The notes beneath the pieces are model-generated. The model worked only from the letters and a program-made list of their open reading frames with translations, searched no databases and was not told the DNA's origin. From Hahella sp. (GTDB taxonomy: Bacteria > Pseudomonadota > Gammaproteobacteria > Pseudomonadales > Oleiphilaceae), in NCBI GenBank assembly GCA_028280065.1, contig JANQMN010000145.1, positions 1 to 37,789 on the forward strand: 37,789 nt of DNA, in the 5' to 3' direction. Positions 7,210-16,705 of the stretch are shown here, in pieces (position 1 is the first letter of the stretch; every line of letters starts with the position of its first letter). The position numbers and the translations under genes are program-made.

Positions 7210-8573
7210 AGGTTGTATGGTTACAACGTAAGTACTGGCTTTTGGCAGTTGTGCTGATTGGCGTGCTAATCGCTGTTTTAATGAATAAATCGAGCCCTCC
7301 GGTTTTACATAAATCCGACGTTCAACAAGGAATTCCTGCAGCCTATATTGAATTGTCGAAGCAAAAAGTCCGGCCGGTCATCGTCGGTTATGGCGAGGTT
7401 GAACCGGACACCCTTCTGCAAACTCGGGCCGAAGTGTCGGGAAAAATCACTTTTTTACATGAAAATCTTGAGCTTGGCGCGGTATTGGAAGAGGGTGTAC
7501 TAGTATTGCGAATTGACGATCGAGATTATCAATTGGCCCTAAATCGCGCCCAGGCATCATTGGTGCAAAGTCAGGCCAACTTAAAGCAGCAGCAGTTGAA
7601 TCTTGCGAATGCCCAACGGGACCTGGCCTTGGCGCAAGACAAACTGGCCCTTGCTGAAGAAGAGCTTGCCCGTCTGGAACGGCTTTTCAAGAAAGGCTCC
7701 GTATCCCAAAGCCAGCGCGATGGACAGAAATCCGCGGTTATCCAACTGCGCCAGGAGGTTCAAAGCCTGTCGAGCAACCTGGAAACCCTGCCGCAACAGA
7801 TTGCCGTGCAAAAAGCCCAGATAGACATTGCCGATGCGGAAGTGGCCACTCAGCAGCGCAACTTGGAACGCACTGAAATAAGACTGCCTTTTACCGCCCG
7901 CGTCTCCCAGGTCAACGTTGAACAAAGCGAGTTTGTCAGCGCCGGCACCACCTTGTTTAGCGCCCAATCGCTCGACCGCGTGCGGATCAATGCCCAGTTT
8001 CCGTTAAGTCAGTTTCGGGTGTTGGCCAAAGGGTTTCAACCTTTCCCCGAACAATATCCGACCCAAGGGCTGGATGCGCGGCTTCAAAATTACGTGAAGC
8101 AGTTGGATCTCGGCGCTACCGTGCGGTTGATCGAAGACTTCGAGGTGGAATGGCAAGGGAAGGTTGAGCAAATTACAGGAACTCTGGACCCGGCATCGCG
8201 CACCTTGGGTGTCAGCGTTGTCGTCGAGCAGCCTTTCAGACGCCTGCAGCCCGGCGTAAGACCGCCGTTAATCCAGGGAATGTATACCCAAGTGGAACTC
8301 ATGGGTTCGCCCCAGGATTATTTTGTTATTCCCCGCGCGGCGATCCATCAAAAAGAGCTGTATCTGGTTGACGCGGAATCCCGCTTGGAACGGCGAAAAA
8401 TCAAAGGGATTGAGTTGGATGAAATGCTGCTCGTGGAGCCGGGCGAAGGTCTTGAGGATGGCGCTCGCCTGGTCACAACCGACCTGTTTCCCGCGATTCC
8501 GCAAATGTTGTTGCAACCGATTCTAGACCAGGCTGCCGCGGCCAATCTGCAGCTATGGTTGGAGGCGCACTAA
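7206..8573 (+). CDS. RND efflux periplasmic adaptor (membrane fusion protein)
   Basis: The start is the ATG at 7206, which overlaps the tetR stop and has GGAAGGAG about 7 bases upstream; the frame is also open further upstream. The 455-residue protein has an N-terminal membrane anchor (about residues 8-27). It continues with a lipoyl/barrel half (VSGKITFLHENLELGAVLEEG, shown in parts), a long alpha-helical hairpin rich in Q, A and L (about 115-215), and the returning half with RTEIRLPFTARVSQVNV. It ends in beta-barrel and membrane-proximal domains. Such HlyD/AcrA-like adaptors bridge the inner-membrane RND pump and an outer-membrane channel. No TolC-type channel gene lies in this operon, so a shared channel elsewhere is likely. 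One base separates it from the pump gene. Confidence 0.9.
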   Translation: MKVVWLQRKYWLLAVVLIGVLIAVLMNKSSPPVLHKSDVQQGIPAAYIELSKQKVRPVIVGYGEVEPDTLLQTRAEVSGKITFLHENLELGAVLEEGVLVLRIDDRDYQLALNRAQASLVQSQANLKQQQLNLANAQRDLALAQDKLALAEEELARLERLFKKGSVSQSQRDGQKSAVIQLRQEVQSLSSNLETLPQQIAVQKAQIDIADAEVATQQRNLERTEIRLPFTARVSQVNVEQSEFVSAGTTLFSAQSLDRVRINAQFPLSQFRVLAKGFQPFPEQYPTQGLDARLQNYVKQLDLGATVRLIEDFEVEWQGKVEQITGTLDPASRTLGVSVVVEQPFRRLQPGVRPPLIQGMYTQVELMGSPQDYFVIPRAAIHQKELYLVDAESRLERRKIKGIELDEMLLVEPGEGLEDGARLVTTDLFPAIPQMLLQPILDQAAAANLQLWLEAH

Positions 8574-8574
8574 G

Positions 8575-11500
8575 ATGATTCGTCACTTTGCGGCCCACCC
8601 GACCGCCGCCAACCTGCTGATGGGGCTGTTTATCCTGGCCGGACTTTTGGCTCTTCCGGAAATCAAACGGGAGACCTTCCCGGACATCGACCGCTTTGAA
8701 GTCCAGATCAATGTAGCTTATCCCGGTGCGACTTCAGCCGATGTGGAGCTGGGAATCTGCCTGCCGCTGGAAGACGCCCTGGACGGCATCAGTTTTATCG
8801 AGGAGAAGCGCTGCGAGGCACGATCGAATACCGGTGTCATGACGGTAAAGATGTTGGAAGAAGGGGATTTTCGCACCTTCCTGGACGACATCAAGACGGC
8901 GGTGGACGGGATCTCCAACTTTCCGGAAAGCAGCGAGCAGCCCACGGTTATTGAAACCGGCCGTACCCAGGAAGTCGTTACGCTCGCCGTCACTGCCGAT
9001 ATTCCCCGGACAGAGCTGAAGTTGCTGGCCGAGCAGTTGAAAAGCGAGATTTTACAAACCACGCCCATCCCATTGGTGGAAATCCAAGGTTTTGCGGATC
9101 GCGAATTTCAAATTCAGGTTTCCCAACAAAACCTACGGCAATATGGGCTAAGTCTGCAGGATATTGCCAATTTGGTCGGCAGCCAAAATGTCGATTTACC
9201 GGCCGGGGATGTCACTACCCATCACCGGGATTACCAGATTCGGTTCAGTGATGAAAAGCGGACAGTGGATGAACTGGCAGAGTTGATTGTTATCCAGGGC
9301 CAGCAAAAGACCGAAATTCGCTTAGGAGACATTGCCAAGATTAACAGCGGCTTTTCCTCCGACGAAAACAATGTCACCTTCAACGGGAAACCTGCAGCCA
9401 TGCTGGTAGTTAAAAAGAACACCATGGACGACAGCCTGCAAATTCTCGAACAGGTTGAGGCCTTTATTGCGGAACAACAGCAAAAACTACCGCCGGAAGT
9501 TTCGATGGAATTAACCAAAGATATGACCAGCATTATCCAGGACCGCATAGATATGTTGTCCACCAACGCCTGGCAGGGTCTGGCTTTGGTGTTTCTGGTG
9601 ATGTGGCTGTTTTTTGGCACGCGCTATGCCTTTTGGGTGGTCATGGGACTGCCGGTGGCCTTTCTGGCTGGCGCATTTGTGCTCGGTAATATCGGCGTCA
9701 CCATCAACATGCTATCGATGGTAGCGCTGCTGTTGGCCCTGGGTATTCTGATGGATGATGCCATCGTCATCAGTGAAAGCATAGGCACCCAAATTCGCCA
9801 CGGTAAATCGCCGCTGGAAGCTGCTGTGGAAGGCACAAAGCGTGTGGCCAGAGGGGTTTTCTCCTCGTTCTTGACCACTATTTGCATTTTTACCGGATTG
9901 CTGATGTTACAGGGAGATATCGGGCAGGTGCTGGTCGTGGTGCCGATTGTGTTGCTCACCGTTATCAGTGTATCGTTGTTAGAGGCGTTTTTCATTCTCC
10001 CCAGCCACTTGAATCACTCGTTGGCGCATGCCAAAAATAAGCCGCCTAATGCTTTCCGAGAGCGATTTGATGCCTGGTTCGAGCGGCAAAGAGTGCGGGT
10101 CGACGGCTGGGTTGCCGGGTTGATTCGTTACCGCTATGCCTTCATAGGCGGAGTGCTGGCACTGCTGATTGTGTCGATTAGTATGGTGTCCGCCGGATTT
10201 ATTCGCTTTTCGCCGTTTCCCGCGCTAGAAGGCGATATCTTGCAGGCGCGGGTTCTTATGCCAACGGGGACTTCACTAGCAAAAACAGAGGAGGTTGTGG
10301 AGCAGCTAGTCGCCGATCTCGAAGAGGTTGCCGCCCCCTTGGCGGAGCGCCAGGGAATGCCGGTATTGAATTCGATCTCGGTAAATTTCGGACAAAATGC
10401 CGATGCCTTCGAGTCCGGTGCGCACTTGGCAACTATCGGCGTTGATTTGTTGAGTGCTGAGGTACGAAATTTTCGTATCACCGAGCTGCAATCGAAATGG
10501 CTTGAGAAGGCTGAGCAAATTGTCGGTCCCTGGAGTATCGCGATCAAGGAGCCGACACTGGGGCCTGCGGGTAGAGCTATAGAAATTCGCTTACGCGGCG
10601 AGGATTTGAATCGACTGAGTAAAGCTTCTTTCGAATTGCAGACCAAGCTTAACGGCTATGCGGGAGTAAGTAACCTGCTTGACGATTTGCGGCCTGGAAA
10701 GCCTGAATTTACCCTGCACCTTAAAGAAGGAGCCGTCAGCCTGGGAATGAATGCGCAGACTATTGCCAGTCAACTGCGGGCGGCCTTTCAGGGTTTTACT
10801 GTCGTAGAGACAACCATAGGGCAAGAAACCTACGATATTGCGGTCAGTTTGGACGATGCCTCCAAAGACAGCTTGGGTGATTTTGATGAGTTCCCCATCG
10901 TACATCCCGCCACAGGCGCGGTGATCCCGCTTTCGCAGGTTGCCGAAGTGGATACAACCCGGAGCTTCTCCCGAATTCACCGGATCGATAATTTGCGGAC
11001 GGTCACGCTCATTGGTGATATTGATAGCGAAGTCAGCAATACGGCAGCCGTCCTGCAAGACTTGCAGACGACTTATATACCCGCGTTTAAGCAGCGTTAT
11101 CCTGATATTCAAGTCAATTTTAAGGGGGAAGTGGCAGAGGGAGGAGAAACTCAAGGATCGATGGTCACAGCCTTTGTCCTGGGCTTGGCCGGTATTTTTG
11201 TCTTGCTGAGTTATCAATTCAAGTCCTATGCCGAACCCCTTATTGTCATGGTGAATATTCCCCTTGCCTTAATCGGTGTGGTCTGGGGGCATTGGCTGAT
11301 GGGGCTGGATATAACGCTACCCTCGTTGCTTGGCTTTGTCTCGCTGGCGGGAATAGTGGTCAACGATTCCATTCTCCTGGTGGAGTTCGTGAAGCGCCGG
11401 GTTGCAGAAGGCTTGTCCGTACACGATGCAGCTGCGAAAGCCAGCCATGACAGGTTTCGGGCGGTTTTGCTGACCTCGCTGACGACTATTGCCGGGATGT

Positions 11501-11673
11501 CGCCGCTGTTATTGGAAACCAGCCTGCAGGCACAGATTTTAATACCGCTGGCAACCAGCATTGTGTTTGGCATCGCCAGTTCCACGCTCCTGGTATTATT
11601 TGTCATTCCATGTTTTTACAGCATTTTGGAAGACTTTGGTTTAGCTCGAGCGGAGGCATCGCTTGCTTCCTAA
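8575..11673 (+). CDS. RND-family inner-membrane efflux pump (AcrB/MdtB-like)
   Basis: At 1032 residues this is the usual length for an RND transporter. Family marks include the N-terminal first span with the ETFPDI segment, the large periplasmic loop starting VQINVAYPGATSADVE, and the proton-relay helix ALGILMDDAIVI (D394, D395). A second half repeats the fold (FVLGLAGIFVLLSYQFKSY, then GIVVNDSILLVEFVKRR). It should use proton influx to expel its substrate with the adaptor encoded one base upstream. The hydrophilic loops suggest the drug/lipophile (HAE1-like) branch, not a heavy-metal CzcA type, but the substrate cannot be read from the sequence. The stop overlaps the end of the convergent gene by 4 bases. 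Confidence 0.92.
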   Translation: MIRHFAAHPTAANLLMGLFILAGLLALPEIKRETFPDIDRFEVQINVAYPGATSADVELGICLPLEDALDGISFIEEKRCEARSNTGVMTVKMLEEGDFRTFLDDIKTAVDGISNFPESSEQPTVIETGRTQEVVTLAVTADIPRTELKLLAEQLKSEILQTTPIPLVEIQGFADREFQIQVSQQNLRQYGLSLQDIANLVGSQNVDLPAGDVTTHHRDYQIRFSDEKRTVDELAELIVIQGQQKTEIRLGDIAKINSGFSSDENNVTFNGKPAAMLVVKKNTMDDSLQILEQVEAFIAEQQQKLPPEVSMELTKDMTSIIQDRIDMLSTNAWQGLALVFLVMWLFFGTRYAFWVVMGLPVAFLAGAFVLGNIGVTINMLSMVALLLALGILMDDAIVISESIGTQIRHGKSPLEAAVEGTKRVARGVFSSFLTTICIFTGLLMLQGDIGQVLVVVPIVLLTVISVSLLEAFFILPSHLNHSLAHAKNKPPNAFRERFDAWFERQRVRVDGWVAGLIRYRYAFIGGVLALLIVSISMVSAGFIRFSPFPALEGDILQARVLMPTGTSLAKTEEVVEQLVADLEEVAAPLAERQGMPVLNSISVNFGQNADAFESGAHLATIGVDLLSAEVRNFRITELQSKWLEKAEQIVGPWSIAIKEPTLGPAGRAIEIRLRGEDLNRLSKASFELQTKLNGYAGVSNLLDDLRPGKPEFTLHLKEGAVSLGMNAQTIASQLRAAFQGFTVVETTIGQETYDIAVSLDDASKDSLGDFDEFPIVHPATGAVIPLSQVAEVDTTRSFSRIHRIDNLRTVTLIGDIDSEVSNTAAVLQDLQTTYIPAFKQRYPDIQVNFKGEVAEGGETQGSMVTAFVLGLAGIFVLLSYQFKSYAEPLIVMVNIPLALIGVVWGHWLMGLDITLPSLLGFVSLAGIVVNDSILLVEFVKRRVAEGLSVHDAAAKASHDRFRAVLLTSLTTIAGMSPLLLETSLQAQILIPLATSIVFGIASSTLLVLFVIPCFYSILEDFGLARAEASLAS

Positions 11674-12197
11674 AAATGCTTTCGAGCTACAAAGGCAAGC
11701 GCTGCTTCGAAGTTTTCCAAGCTTCGCAAGCGGTCTGCCGCTTCGACTGCCCTATTGAATAGCGGGCCTTCCCCGGCATGGGCAATCATTAGATTTTCGG
11801 CCAACCGAAAATCTTCGATAGTGCATCCATCTTCATCGACCGGTGAATCCGGATTTATCCGTTCTTTGTGGGTGTGCGGATCGTTGCTATAGAGATAAAC
11901 GGGTTTGCCCAGCGCTTTGCAGAAGCCGACTTCAAAAGCCGTACCGGGATCCATGCCGGATCCGCGGAATGGTGTGATATTCGCGATCATTAAATCCGCC
12001 TTCCGCAGCATTGCGATATTGCCCAGATAAATAGCCGTGGAAGGGTTGTCGCTGCCATCGAGTTCGTTATCCAGCGGATAAAGTCCTTCAAAGCCATACC
12101 GGTCGCAAAGTAAGCGCTTCTGTCTGCCGATAGAGATGGCCTCCGGATAAAAGACATCCGGGCCTGCCAGATAAATTCTAGGGATCAACATTCTCAT
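11670..12197 (-). CDS. Nucleoside 2-deoxyribosyltransferase-family protein
   Basis: This 175-residue protein has the family layout: an N-terminal IYLAGPDVF strand-loop, a central ADLMIANITPFRGSGMDPGTAFEVGFCKAL block containing the expected catalytic glutamate in TAFEVG, and KPVYLYSND after it. Members of the family cleave or transfer the N-glycosidic bond of (deoxy)nucleosides or nucleotides, in salvage or removal of unwanted nucleotides. The start could be the ATG at 12197 or the one at 12191, which has GGATGA upstream. It stands alone, convergent with the RND pump and divergent from the bufferin operon. Substrate specificity is not visible. Confidence 0.85.
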   Translation of the reverse strand: MRMLIPRIYLAGPDVFYPEAISIGRQKRLLCDRYGFEGLYPLDNELDGSDNPSTAIYLGNIAMLRKADLMIANITPFRGSGMDPGTAFEVGFCKALGKPVYLYSNDPHTHKERINPDSPVDEDGCTIEDFRLAENLMIAHAGEGPLFNRAVEAADRLRSLENFEAALAFVARKHF

Positions 12198-12414
12198 TCA
12201 TCCGGTTATTTTTTCAGTGCAATCCGGTAATAAACCTGGCGATTGCATTTTTTTCAAATCGGCGTGGAACTATAACCTAGCGGCTTAGTCATAACTATTG
12301 CTTGTAACGAACGTTGGCCGCAAGCGTCGCTGGCGTTTAGGGCTATACTTAGGTGACCCGGTAGGGTGAATAAGAATAGGCGAGCACCAAAATTCTGCGG
12401 ATCGCTTTGACCAT

Positions 12415-12420
12415 TATAAT
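12415..12420 (+). promoter_or_regulatory. Candidate -10 box (TATAAT) of the bufferin operon
   Basis: A perfect TATAAT lies 27 bases before the ATG of the DUF2282 gene. The sequence 17 bases further upstream is a poor -35 match, so the promoter may need an activator, or the match may be chance. No ECF sigma/anti-sigma pair, which often accompanies such clusters, is next to it. Confidence 0.35.
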
Positions 12421-12446
12421 AGCGACACACCATTGAGGAGAAACAC

Positions 12447-12716
12447 ATGAAACATAACCTAGCTGTGACTGCTGCGCTTGCTGCTGCTTTGTCTGTCGGC
12501 GTTGTCGGCCCTGCCTTTGCCGGCGGTAAAGAAAAGTGTTACGGCATCGCCAAGGCAGGCCAAAACGACTGCGCCAACCTGGCCGGTACACATTCTTGCG
12601 CGGGTCAGTCAACCGTTGACAACGATCCCGGCGAATGGAAGCTGGTTGATGCAGGCACCTGTAAAGACCTTGGTGGACTTACCAAGGAAGAAGCCGTAAA
12701 AGCGTATAAAGGCTAA
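12447..12716 (+). CDS. bufA: Bufferin-like four-cysteine precursor peptide (DUF2282, BufA1 type)
   Basis: An 89-residue exported protein with a signal peptide (about residues 1-25, cleaved after AFA). The mature part has four cysteines, C31, C42, C51 and C72, in the family pattern [23 protein letters not shown] and [11 protein letters not shown]2282 proteins of this kind are bufferins (also described as gold/copper-induced gene products). They are ribosomally made peptides whose cysteines are modified by a partner MNIO enzyme and which then bind copper in the periplasm. The start has GAGGAG 6 bases upstream. The next three genes are the expected maturation partners, which makes the assignment strong. 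Which cysteines are modified cannot be read here. Confidence 0.9.
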   Translation: MKHNLAVTAALAAALSVGVVGPAFAGGKEKCYGIAKAGQNDCANLAGTHSCAGQSTVDNDPGEWKLVDAGTCKDLGGLTKEEAVKAYKG

Positions 12717-12749
12717 GCCTACCGAGGGGTATTGCACAAGGACCTAAGA

Positions 12750-13607
12750 ATGGGCGATAAAGGAATTCAGATCGGCATCGGACTTCGCCACAGTCACTAT
12801 GCTGATATTCTCAATACCCCGGCCAACTTGGACTTCGTCGAAGTCCACGCGGAAAATTTCTTTATGCAGGGCGGTGCGGCGATCGCCTTGTTGGAACAGG
12901 TGAAAGAACGTTTTCCGGTCAGCATACATAGTACTTCTGGTGGTCTCGGTTCGGCTGCCGGGATACCCGATGAATATCTTCAGCGCCTTGCTCATCTCGT
13001 AGCGGGGGTAAATCCCATACTGGTTTCCGATCATGCATGTTTTGCCTGGGGCAAAGTGCAAGGAATGCGGGTCCACGGAGGCGACTTGCTGCCTATCCCT
13101 TTTAATCAGGAATCGCTGGATGTCATGTGCCGCAATGTGAATCTGGTGCAGGAGAAGTTAGGTAGGAAACTGCTGGTGGAAAACCTGTCGGCCTACTTCG
13201 ATCCGGAAGGTTCCACCATGGCCGAAACCGAGTATTTGTTGTCCCTGACCAAAACGACCGGTTGCCAGCTATTGTTGGATTTGAACAATCTGGCTGTGAA
13301 TGCCAGGAACCAGAAAGTTCGCGACCCCTTAAAGTTTATCCGTGACTATGTGGATCGATTGGACGCCAGTATTATCGGTGAAATCCATTTAGCAGGTTGT
13401 ACCCCGGTCCCGGAACAGCAAATCATGGTCGATGATCACAGCCGGCCGGTGGCGGAAACGGTATGGCAAGCGTATGCCTATGCGATTGAGCGTTTCGGCC
13501 CCGTTCCCACATTGATCGAATGGGACACGGATCTGCCCGAGTTTGATGTTTTACTAGGTGAGGCGGAAAAGGCGAGAAAAGTTGCCGAGGCGAGTTTGGC
13601 GGCATGA
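12750..13607 (+). CDS. bufB: DUF692 / MNIO-family iron enzyme for bufferin maturation (BufB)
   Basis: A 285-residue TIM-barrel-like DUF692 protein, a multinuclear non-heme iron-dependent oxidative enzyme. Family blocks are GIGLRHSHYADIL (residues 9-21), LDFVEVHAENFF (27-38), VSIHSTSGGLG (57-67), LVSDHACFAW (91-100), LLVENLSAY (141-149), LLLDLNNLAVNA (174-185), EIHLAG (211-216) and LIEWD. Candidate metal ligands are H60, D94, H95, E144, E211 and H213. Such enzymes modify cysteines of the precursor using iron and oxygen. I chose the ATG at 12750 because AAGGA lies 7 bases upstream; an in-frame TTG at 12732 would add six residues. The stop overlaps the next ATG as ATGA. Confidence 0.92.
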   Translation: MGDKGIQIGIGLRHSHYADILNTPANLDFVEVHAENFFMQGGAAIALLEQVKERFPVSIHSTSGGLGSAAGIPDEYLQRLAHLVAGVNPILVSDHACFAWGKVQGMRVHGGDLLPIPFNQESLDVMCRNVNLVQEKLGRKLLVENLSAYFDPEGSTMAETEYLLSLTKTTGCQLLLDLNNLAVNARNQKVRDPLKFIRDYVDRLDASIIGEIHLAGCTPVPEQQIMVDDHSRPVAETVWQAYAYAIERFGPVPTLIEWDTDLPEFDVLLGEAEKARKVAEASLAA

Positions 13608-14374
13608 CAAGTACCGAATCGCTGGCGGCGTCCCAAGACGGCTTGCTGAAGACAATCCTTACCTCGGCGAAGCCCCTGAGCGATCCTGCATTGGAAGTCT
13701 ACCGGCGCAATATTGAAGCAAATGCCGTAAGAGCCTTACAGATCAGCTTTCCAACCCTTGAGCAACTTGTTGGTAAAAGGCAGTTCGCCTCGTTTGCTTC
13801 GGCGTATCTGCATAGCCGTTTGCCGGATTCGGGGGACTGGGGACAGTGGGGCGAACATTTTCCAGCCTTTGTCGCCGGACAGAAGCAACTGACTGCCTAC
13901 CCCTATCTTGCAGATTGCGGGAAATTGGATTGGCTGCGACATCTTTGCGAACGGGCACGGGATCAGGAAACGGATATCGAAAGTCTGACGCTGCTTTCTG
14001 AAGTTGATCCCTATGCATTGAAATTGGAACTAAAAAGCTGTGTGGCTTGTTTGTCCTCGGACTTCCCTGTGTTAGACATTTTTCTGGCGCATCAGGAATC
14101 TCAAGAAACGGCAGAAAAGCACCGGCATGCCGCTAAAGAGAAACTTGCCGAGAGGCAAGGGCAGGCTCTTCTCGTCTATCGCCCGCAATGGCGCAGTCAA
14201 CTCAGGTCGTTGACTGTTGCGGAGAGAACCTGGTTGCAGGAACTGATGAGTGGCACTTCCGTCGGAGGTGCGCTGGATCAGGTCGCCGACCTCGAATTTG
14301 ATTTTTCTACCTGGCTCCCTCAGGCGATGCAAGAGGGATTGCTATATAAATTTACTCGACTAGACACCCCTTAG
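13604..14374 (+). CDS. bufC: DUF2063 partner protein of the MNIO enzyme (BufC)
   Basis: A 256-residue protein whose N-terminal domain carries the DUF2063 pattern: LEVYRRNIEANAVRALQISFPTLEQLVG, then FASFASAYLHSRLPDSGDWG and FPAFVAG (spanning about residues 28-90). The C-terminal half is a less conserved alpha/beta region. In bufferin and related clusters, this family acts with the MNIO enzyme and is thought to deliver or recognise the precursor peptide. The ATG overlaps the bufB stop, so the two proteins are probably made in coupled amounts. No catalytic residues are evident. Confidence 0.88.
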   Translation: MTSTESLAASQDGLLKTILTSAKPLSDPALEVYRRNIEANAVRALQISFPTLEQLVGKRQFASFASAYLHSRLPDSGDWGQWGEHFPAFVAGQKQLTAYPYLADCGKLDWLRHLCERARDQETDIESLTLLSEVDPYALKLELKSCVACLSSDFPVLDIFLAHQESQETAEKHRHAAKEKLAERQGQALLVYRPQWRSQLRSLTVAERTWLQELMSGTSVGGALDQVADLEFDFSTWLPQAMQEGLLYKFTRLDTP

Positions 14375-14387
14375 GAGCGGGACGCAT

Positions 14388-14852
14388 ATGAATATGGTTA
14401 TTTCTGGTTTCAATGCCGTTAACGGGCTTGCCGCGAAATTGTTGGATCTTTTACAACCCCTGGCATTATTAGGCGCCAGAGCCTATGTCGCGTGGGTATT
14501 TTTCAAAGCGGGACTTAGCAAGGTAAGGGATTGGGAAAGCACCCTGTTTCTATTCGAGTACGAGTATCAAGTGCCTTTTATTTCCCACGAACTGGCGGCG
14601 TATCTCGGCACGGCCGGGGAGATTGTATTACCGGTTTTTGTGGTTCTCGGCCTGCTTGGGCGGTTGTCGGCAATCGGACTGTCCGTGGTCAATATTGTCG
14701 CTGTGATAAGTCTCAGTGATATTCCTGCCGCAGCCTTGCTGACCCATATCGTGTGGGGATGTCTGTTAGCCGCCGTGGTGCTTTTTGGCGCAGGCAAGCT
14801 GTCACTGGACTATCTTTTCGCTAGAAACTCTGCCCATCCTGACAAGTATTGA
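14388..14852 (+). CDS. DoxX-family inner-membrane protein of the bufferin cluster
   Basis: A 154-residue DoxX-like protein with about four membrane segments. The pattern ARAYVAWVFFKAGLSKVRDW (residues about 31-50) and the following EYQVPFISHELAAYLGTAGEI are typical of the family. AGGAG lies about 9 bases before the ATG at 14388, 13 bases after the bufC stop. DoxX proteins commonly close bufferin/gold-induced operons and may serve membrane redox or quinone-linked functions, but their exact role there is unsettled. No terminator is evident after it. Confidence 0.85.
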   Translation: MNMVISGFNAVNGLAAKLLDLLQPLALLGARAYVAWVFFKAGLSKVRDWESTLFLFEYEYQVPFISHELAAYLGTAGEIVLPVFVVLGLLGRLSAIGLSVVNIVAVISLSDIPAAALLTHIVWGCLLAAVVLFGAGKLSLDYLFARNSAHPDKY

Positions 14853-14862
14853 ACGAATGATT

Positions 14863-14890
14863 TAAAGCTACTCTGATTGCGTGACGATAT
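14863..14890 (+). promoter_or_regulatory. Candidate sigma-28 (FliA) promoter for the chemoreceptor gene
   Basis: TAAAG (14863-14867) and GACGATAT (14883-14890) resemble the FliA elements TAAA and GCCGATAA. The gap is 15 bases after TAAAG, one longer than the usual spacing. The site is about 85 bases upstream of the chemoreceptor start, and chemoreceptors are classic FliA targets. The longer spacer and imperfect -10 keep this tentative. Confidence 0.4.
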
Positions 14891-14975
14891 GGCAAACTGC
14901 ACTATCCTTACAGTTTTACAAATTGAAGTTTATTGACCGCTTAGGGCTTGGGCTGGCTACTCATTGAGGCATATT

Positions 14976-16589
14976 ATGACATTCGTGAACGATCTCAGAA
15001 TCAGTTTGAGGCTGGGCATTGCCTTTAGCATCATTCTGTTGCTGTTGGTGACAATTTCTTTGATTGCCTTTTCCGGGATGAGCAAGTTGTCCGTCGGGGC
15101 CAAACAGTTTGCAAGGGAAGACGTGCAGGAAGTGGTACTTGCCAGTCAAATCAAAATTGAAGCTCAGGCCGCAGCGCTTCGGTTGCTGCAAATCCTGCCC
15201 AATAAAGATCGCGATTCACGCATTAAGCTTTATAGCCTCATGGACCAGCATAATCGGCGGGTAGATCAGTTGCTTGGCGAGTTGGAGGAACAATCGAACG
15301 AACCTCTGGTAGAAGAGGTAGTGGCAAGCCGAACCAAATATAAGACTGCATTTTTAGAAACGGTGGACTTTGTAGAGGTCGATCCGGAAACCGCCATTCA
15401 GCAATTCAATTCGGATACCGCTCCTGCTTTAGAGGCATTGCTGACCAATATCGCGAGTTTGTTAAAAGCAAAACAGGCGGAAATGCTTACTGAGCAACAA
15501 CAGTTGGAACAAGACAGCGACCAAGCCCTTTCCATTGTTACTGTGTTGTCCGTGATTGCGGTATTGTTGGGAGGAATCCTGGCATTGCTGACTTCACGGA
15601 GTATTTCCCTGCCATTACGCGAAACGGTAGAGGTGGCAAAGCAGATATCCAATGGCGATCTTACTTATCGGACGGAGCAAATCAGTAAAGATGAAGTCGG
15701 CGATCTGATGGTGGCCTTTAACAGTATAAACCAGGGGCTGGGGGAGCTGGTTTCATCTATCAGCCGCTCAGCTGAAACCGTCAGCAATACCGCTGATTCA
15801 ATGGAGGAACCTGTCGCCAAGGTGGATCAGGCGTCCAATCAGCAGGATTTGTCTGTCGCCGATATCGATTCGGCTATCCAGGGTTTTACCCAGAACAGCG
15901 CCCAGGCCGCGACCACGGCACAGGAAGCAAAGGTTCAAGCCGAGGCGGCAAGGGATCTGGCGCAGGAAGGTAAAGCCTTGATTGGCAAAGCCTCCAAGGA
16001 ATTTCAAATGATTGCCAGTACGATAAACAGGTCTGCCGATGCGGTGGAAGCTTTGCGGGAAAGGGCTGTGTCCGTCCGGGAAATGATCAGCACTATCGGA
16101 TCGATTGCTGAGCAAACCAATCTACTTGCATTGAACGCTGCTATCGAAGCCGCCCGAGCCGGCGAAAGCGGCCGCGGTTTCAGCGTGGTCGCGGACGAAG
16201 TGCGAAACCTGGCAAATCGAACGACCCAGGCCACGGAAGAAATAAACCAAGTGATCGATGCCATTGATCGCGAAACCGGTAATGCTGCCCAGCAAATTAC
16301 CGATGGCCGGCAGCAGATGGAAGCAGGTGTCGAACTTATCGAAAACATGGTGCAGCCGCTAACCGATCTGAGTACCGGTTCGGATGCTTCTTTGCTGCAG
16401 TTAGAGGCACTGGAATCCGCGGTGACCAACCAAGCCGAAGAGAGCCGCCAAATCTGTGAAAACATTTCCTCTATCGGTCAACTATCGAAGGAGAACAAAA
16501 GCGCTGCAGAAGCCGTGGCCACGCTGACAAGGGAGCTTAAAACAGTATCCCAGGATCTCATTGGCAAGGTTAGGCAGTTTTCCATTTGA
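14976..16589 (+). CDS. Methyl-accepting chemotaxis protein
   Basis: A 537-residue transmembrane chemoreceptor. It has a first membrane span at about residues 14-33, a periplasmic four-helix-bundle-like sensor at about 35-185, a second span at about 186-206 and HAMP at about 207-260. A long cytoplasmic coiled coil follows. The conserved signalling hairpin begins [19 protein letters not shown] at residue 379 and continues [19 protein letters not shown] chose the ATG at 14976, preceded by TGAGG; an in-frame TTG lies four codons upstream. There is no C-terminal CheR-binding pentapeptide, so methylation may depend on other receptors. No chemotaxis genes are adjacent. The ligand is unknown. Confidence 0.92.
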   Translation: MTFVNDLRISLRLGIAFSIILLLLVTISLIAFSGMSKLSVGAKQFAREDVQEVVLASQIKIEAQAAALRLLQILPNKDRDSRIKLYSLMDQHNRRVDQLLGELEEQSNEPLVEEVVASRTKYKTAFLETVDFVEVDPETAIQQFNSDTAPALEALLTNIASLLKAKQAEMLTEQQQLEQDSDQALSIVTVLSVIAVLLGGILALLTSRSISLPLRETVEVAKQISNGDLTYRTEQISKDEVGDLMVAFNSINQGLGELVSSISRSAETVSNTADSMEEPVAKVDQASNQQDLSVADIDSAIQGFTQNSAQAATTAQEAKVQAEAARDLAQEGKALIGKASKEFQMIASTINRSADAVEALRERAVSVREMISTIGSIAEQTNLLALNAAIEAARAGESGRGFSVVADEVRNLANRTTQATEEINQVIDAIDRETGNAAQQITDGRQQMEAGVELIENMVQPLTDLSTGSDASLLQLEALESAVTNQAEESRQICENISSIGQLSKENKSAAEAVATLTRELKTVSQDLIGKVRQFSI

Positions 16590-16705
16590 CAGAAGTCTGA
16601 AATAAGTGGGTTCCGGATTTCGGCAGTTGTTCTAGCCGTAAAAGGAACGCCTCGCCTGAACTCAAACTCGTATCTGGCTTACAAGGCTTTATAGAACGAG
16701 GAATC

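Noticed and set aside
12254-12612. Two minus-strand frames over the bufferin promoter and precursor
   Set aside because: They overlap the well-supported DUF2282 gene and its leader; compositions are low-complexity Q/R-rich shadows.
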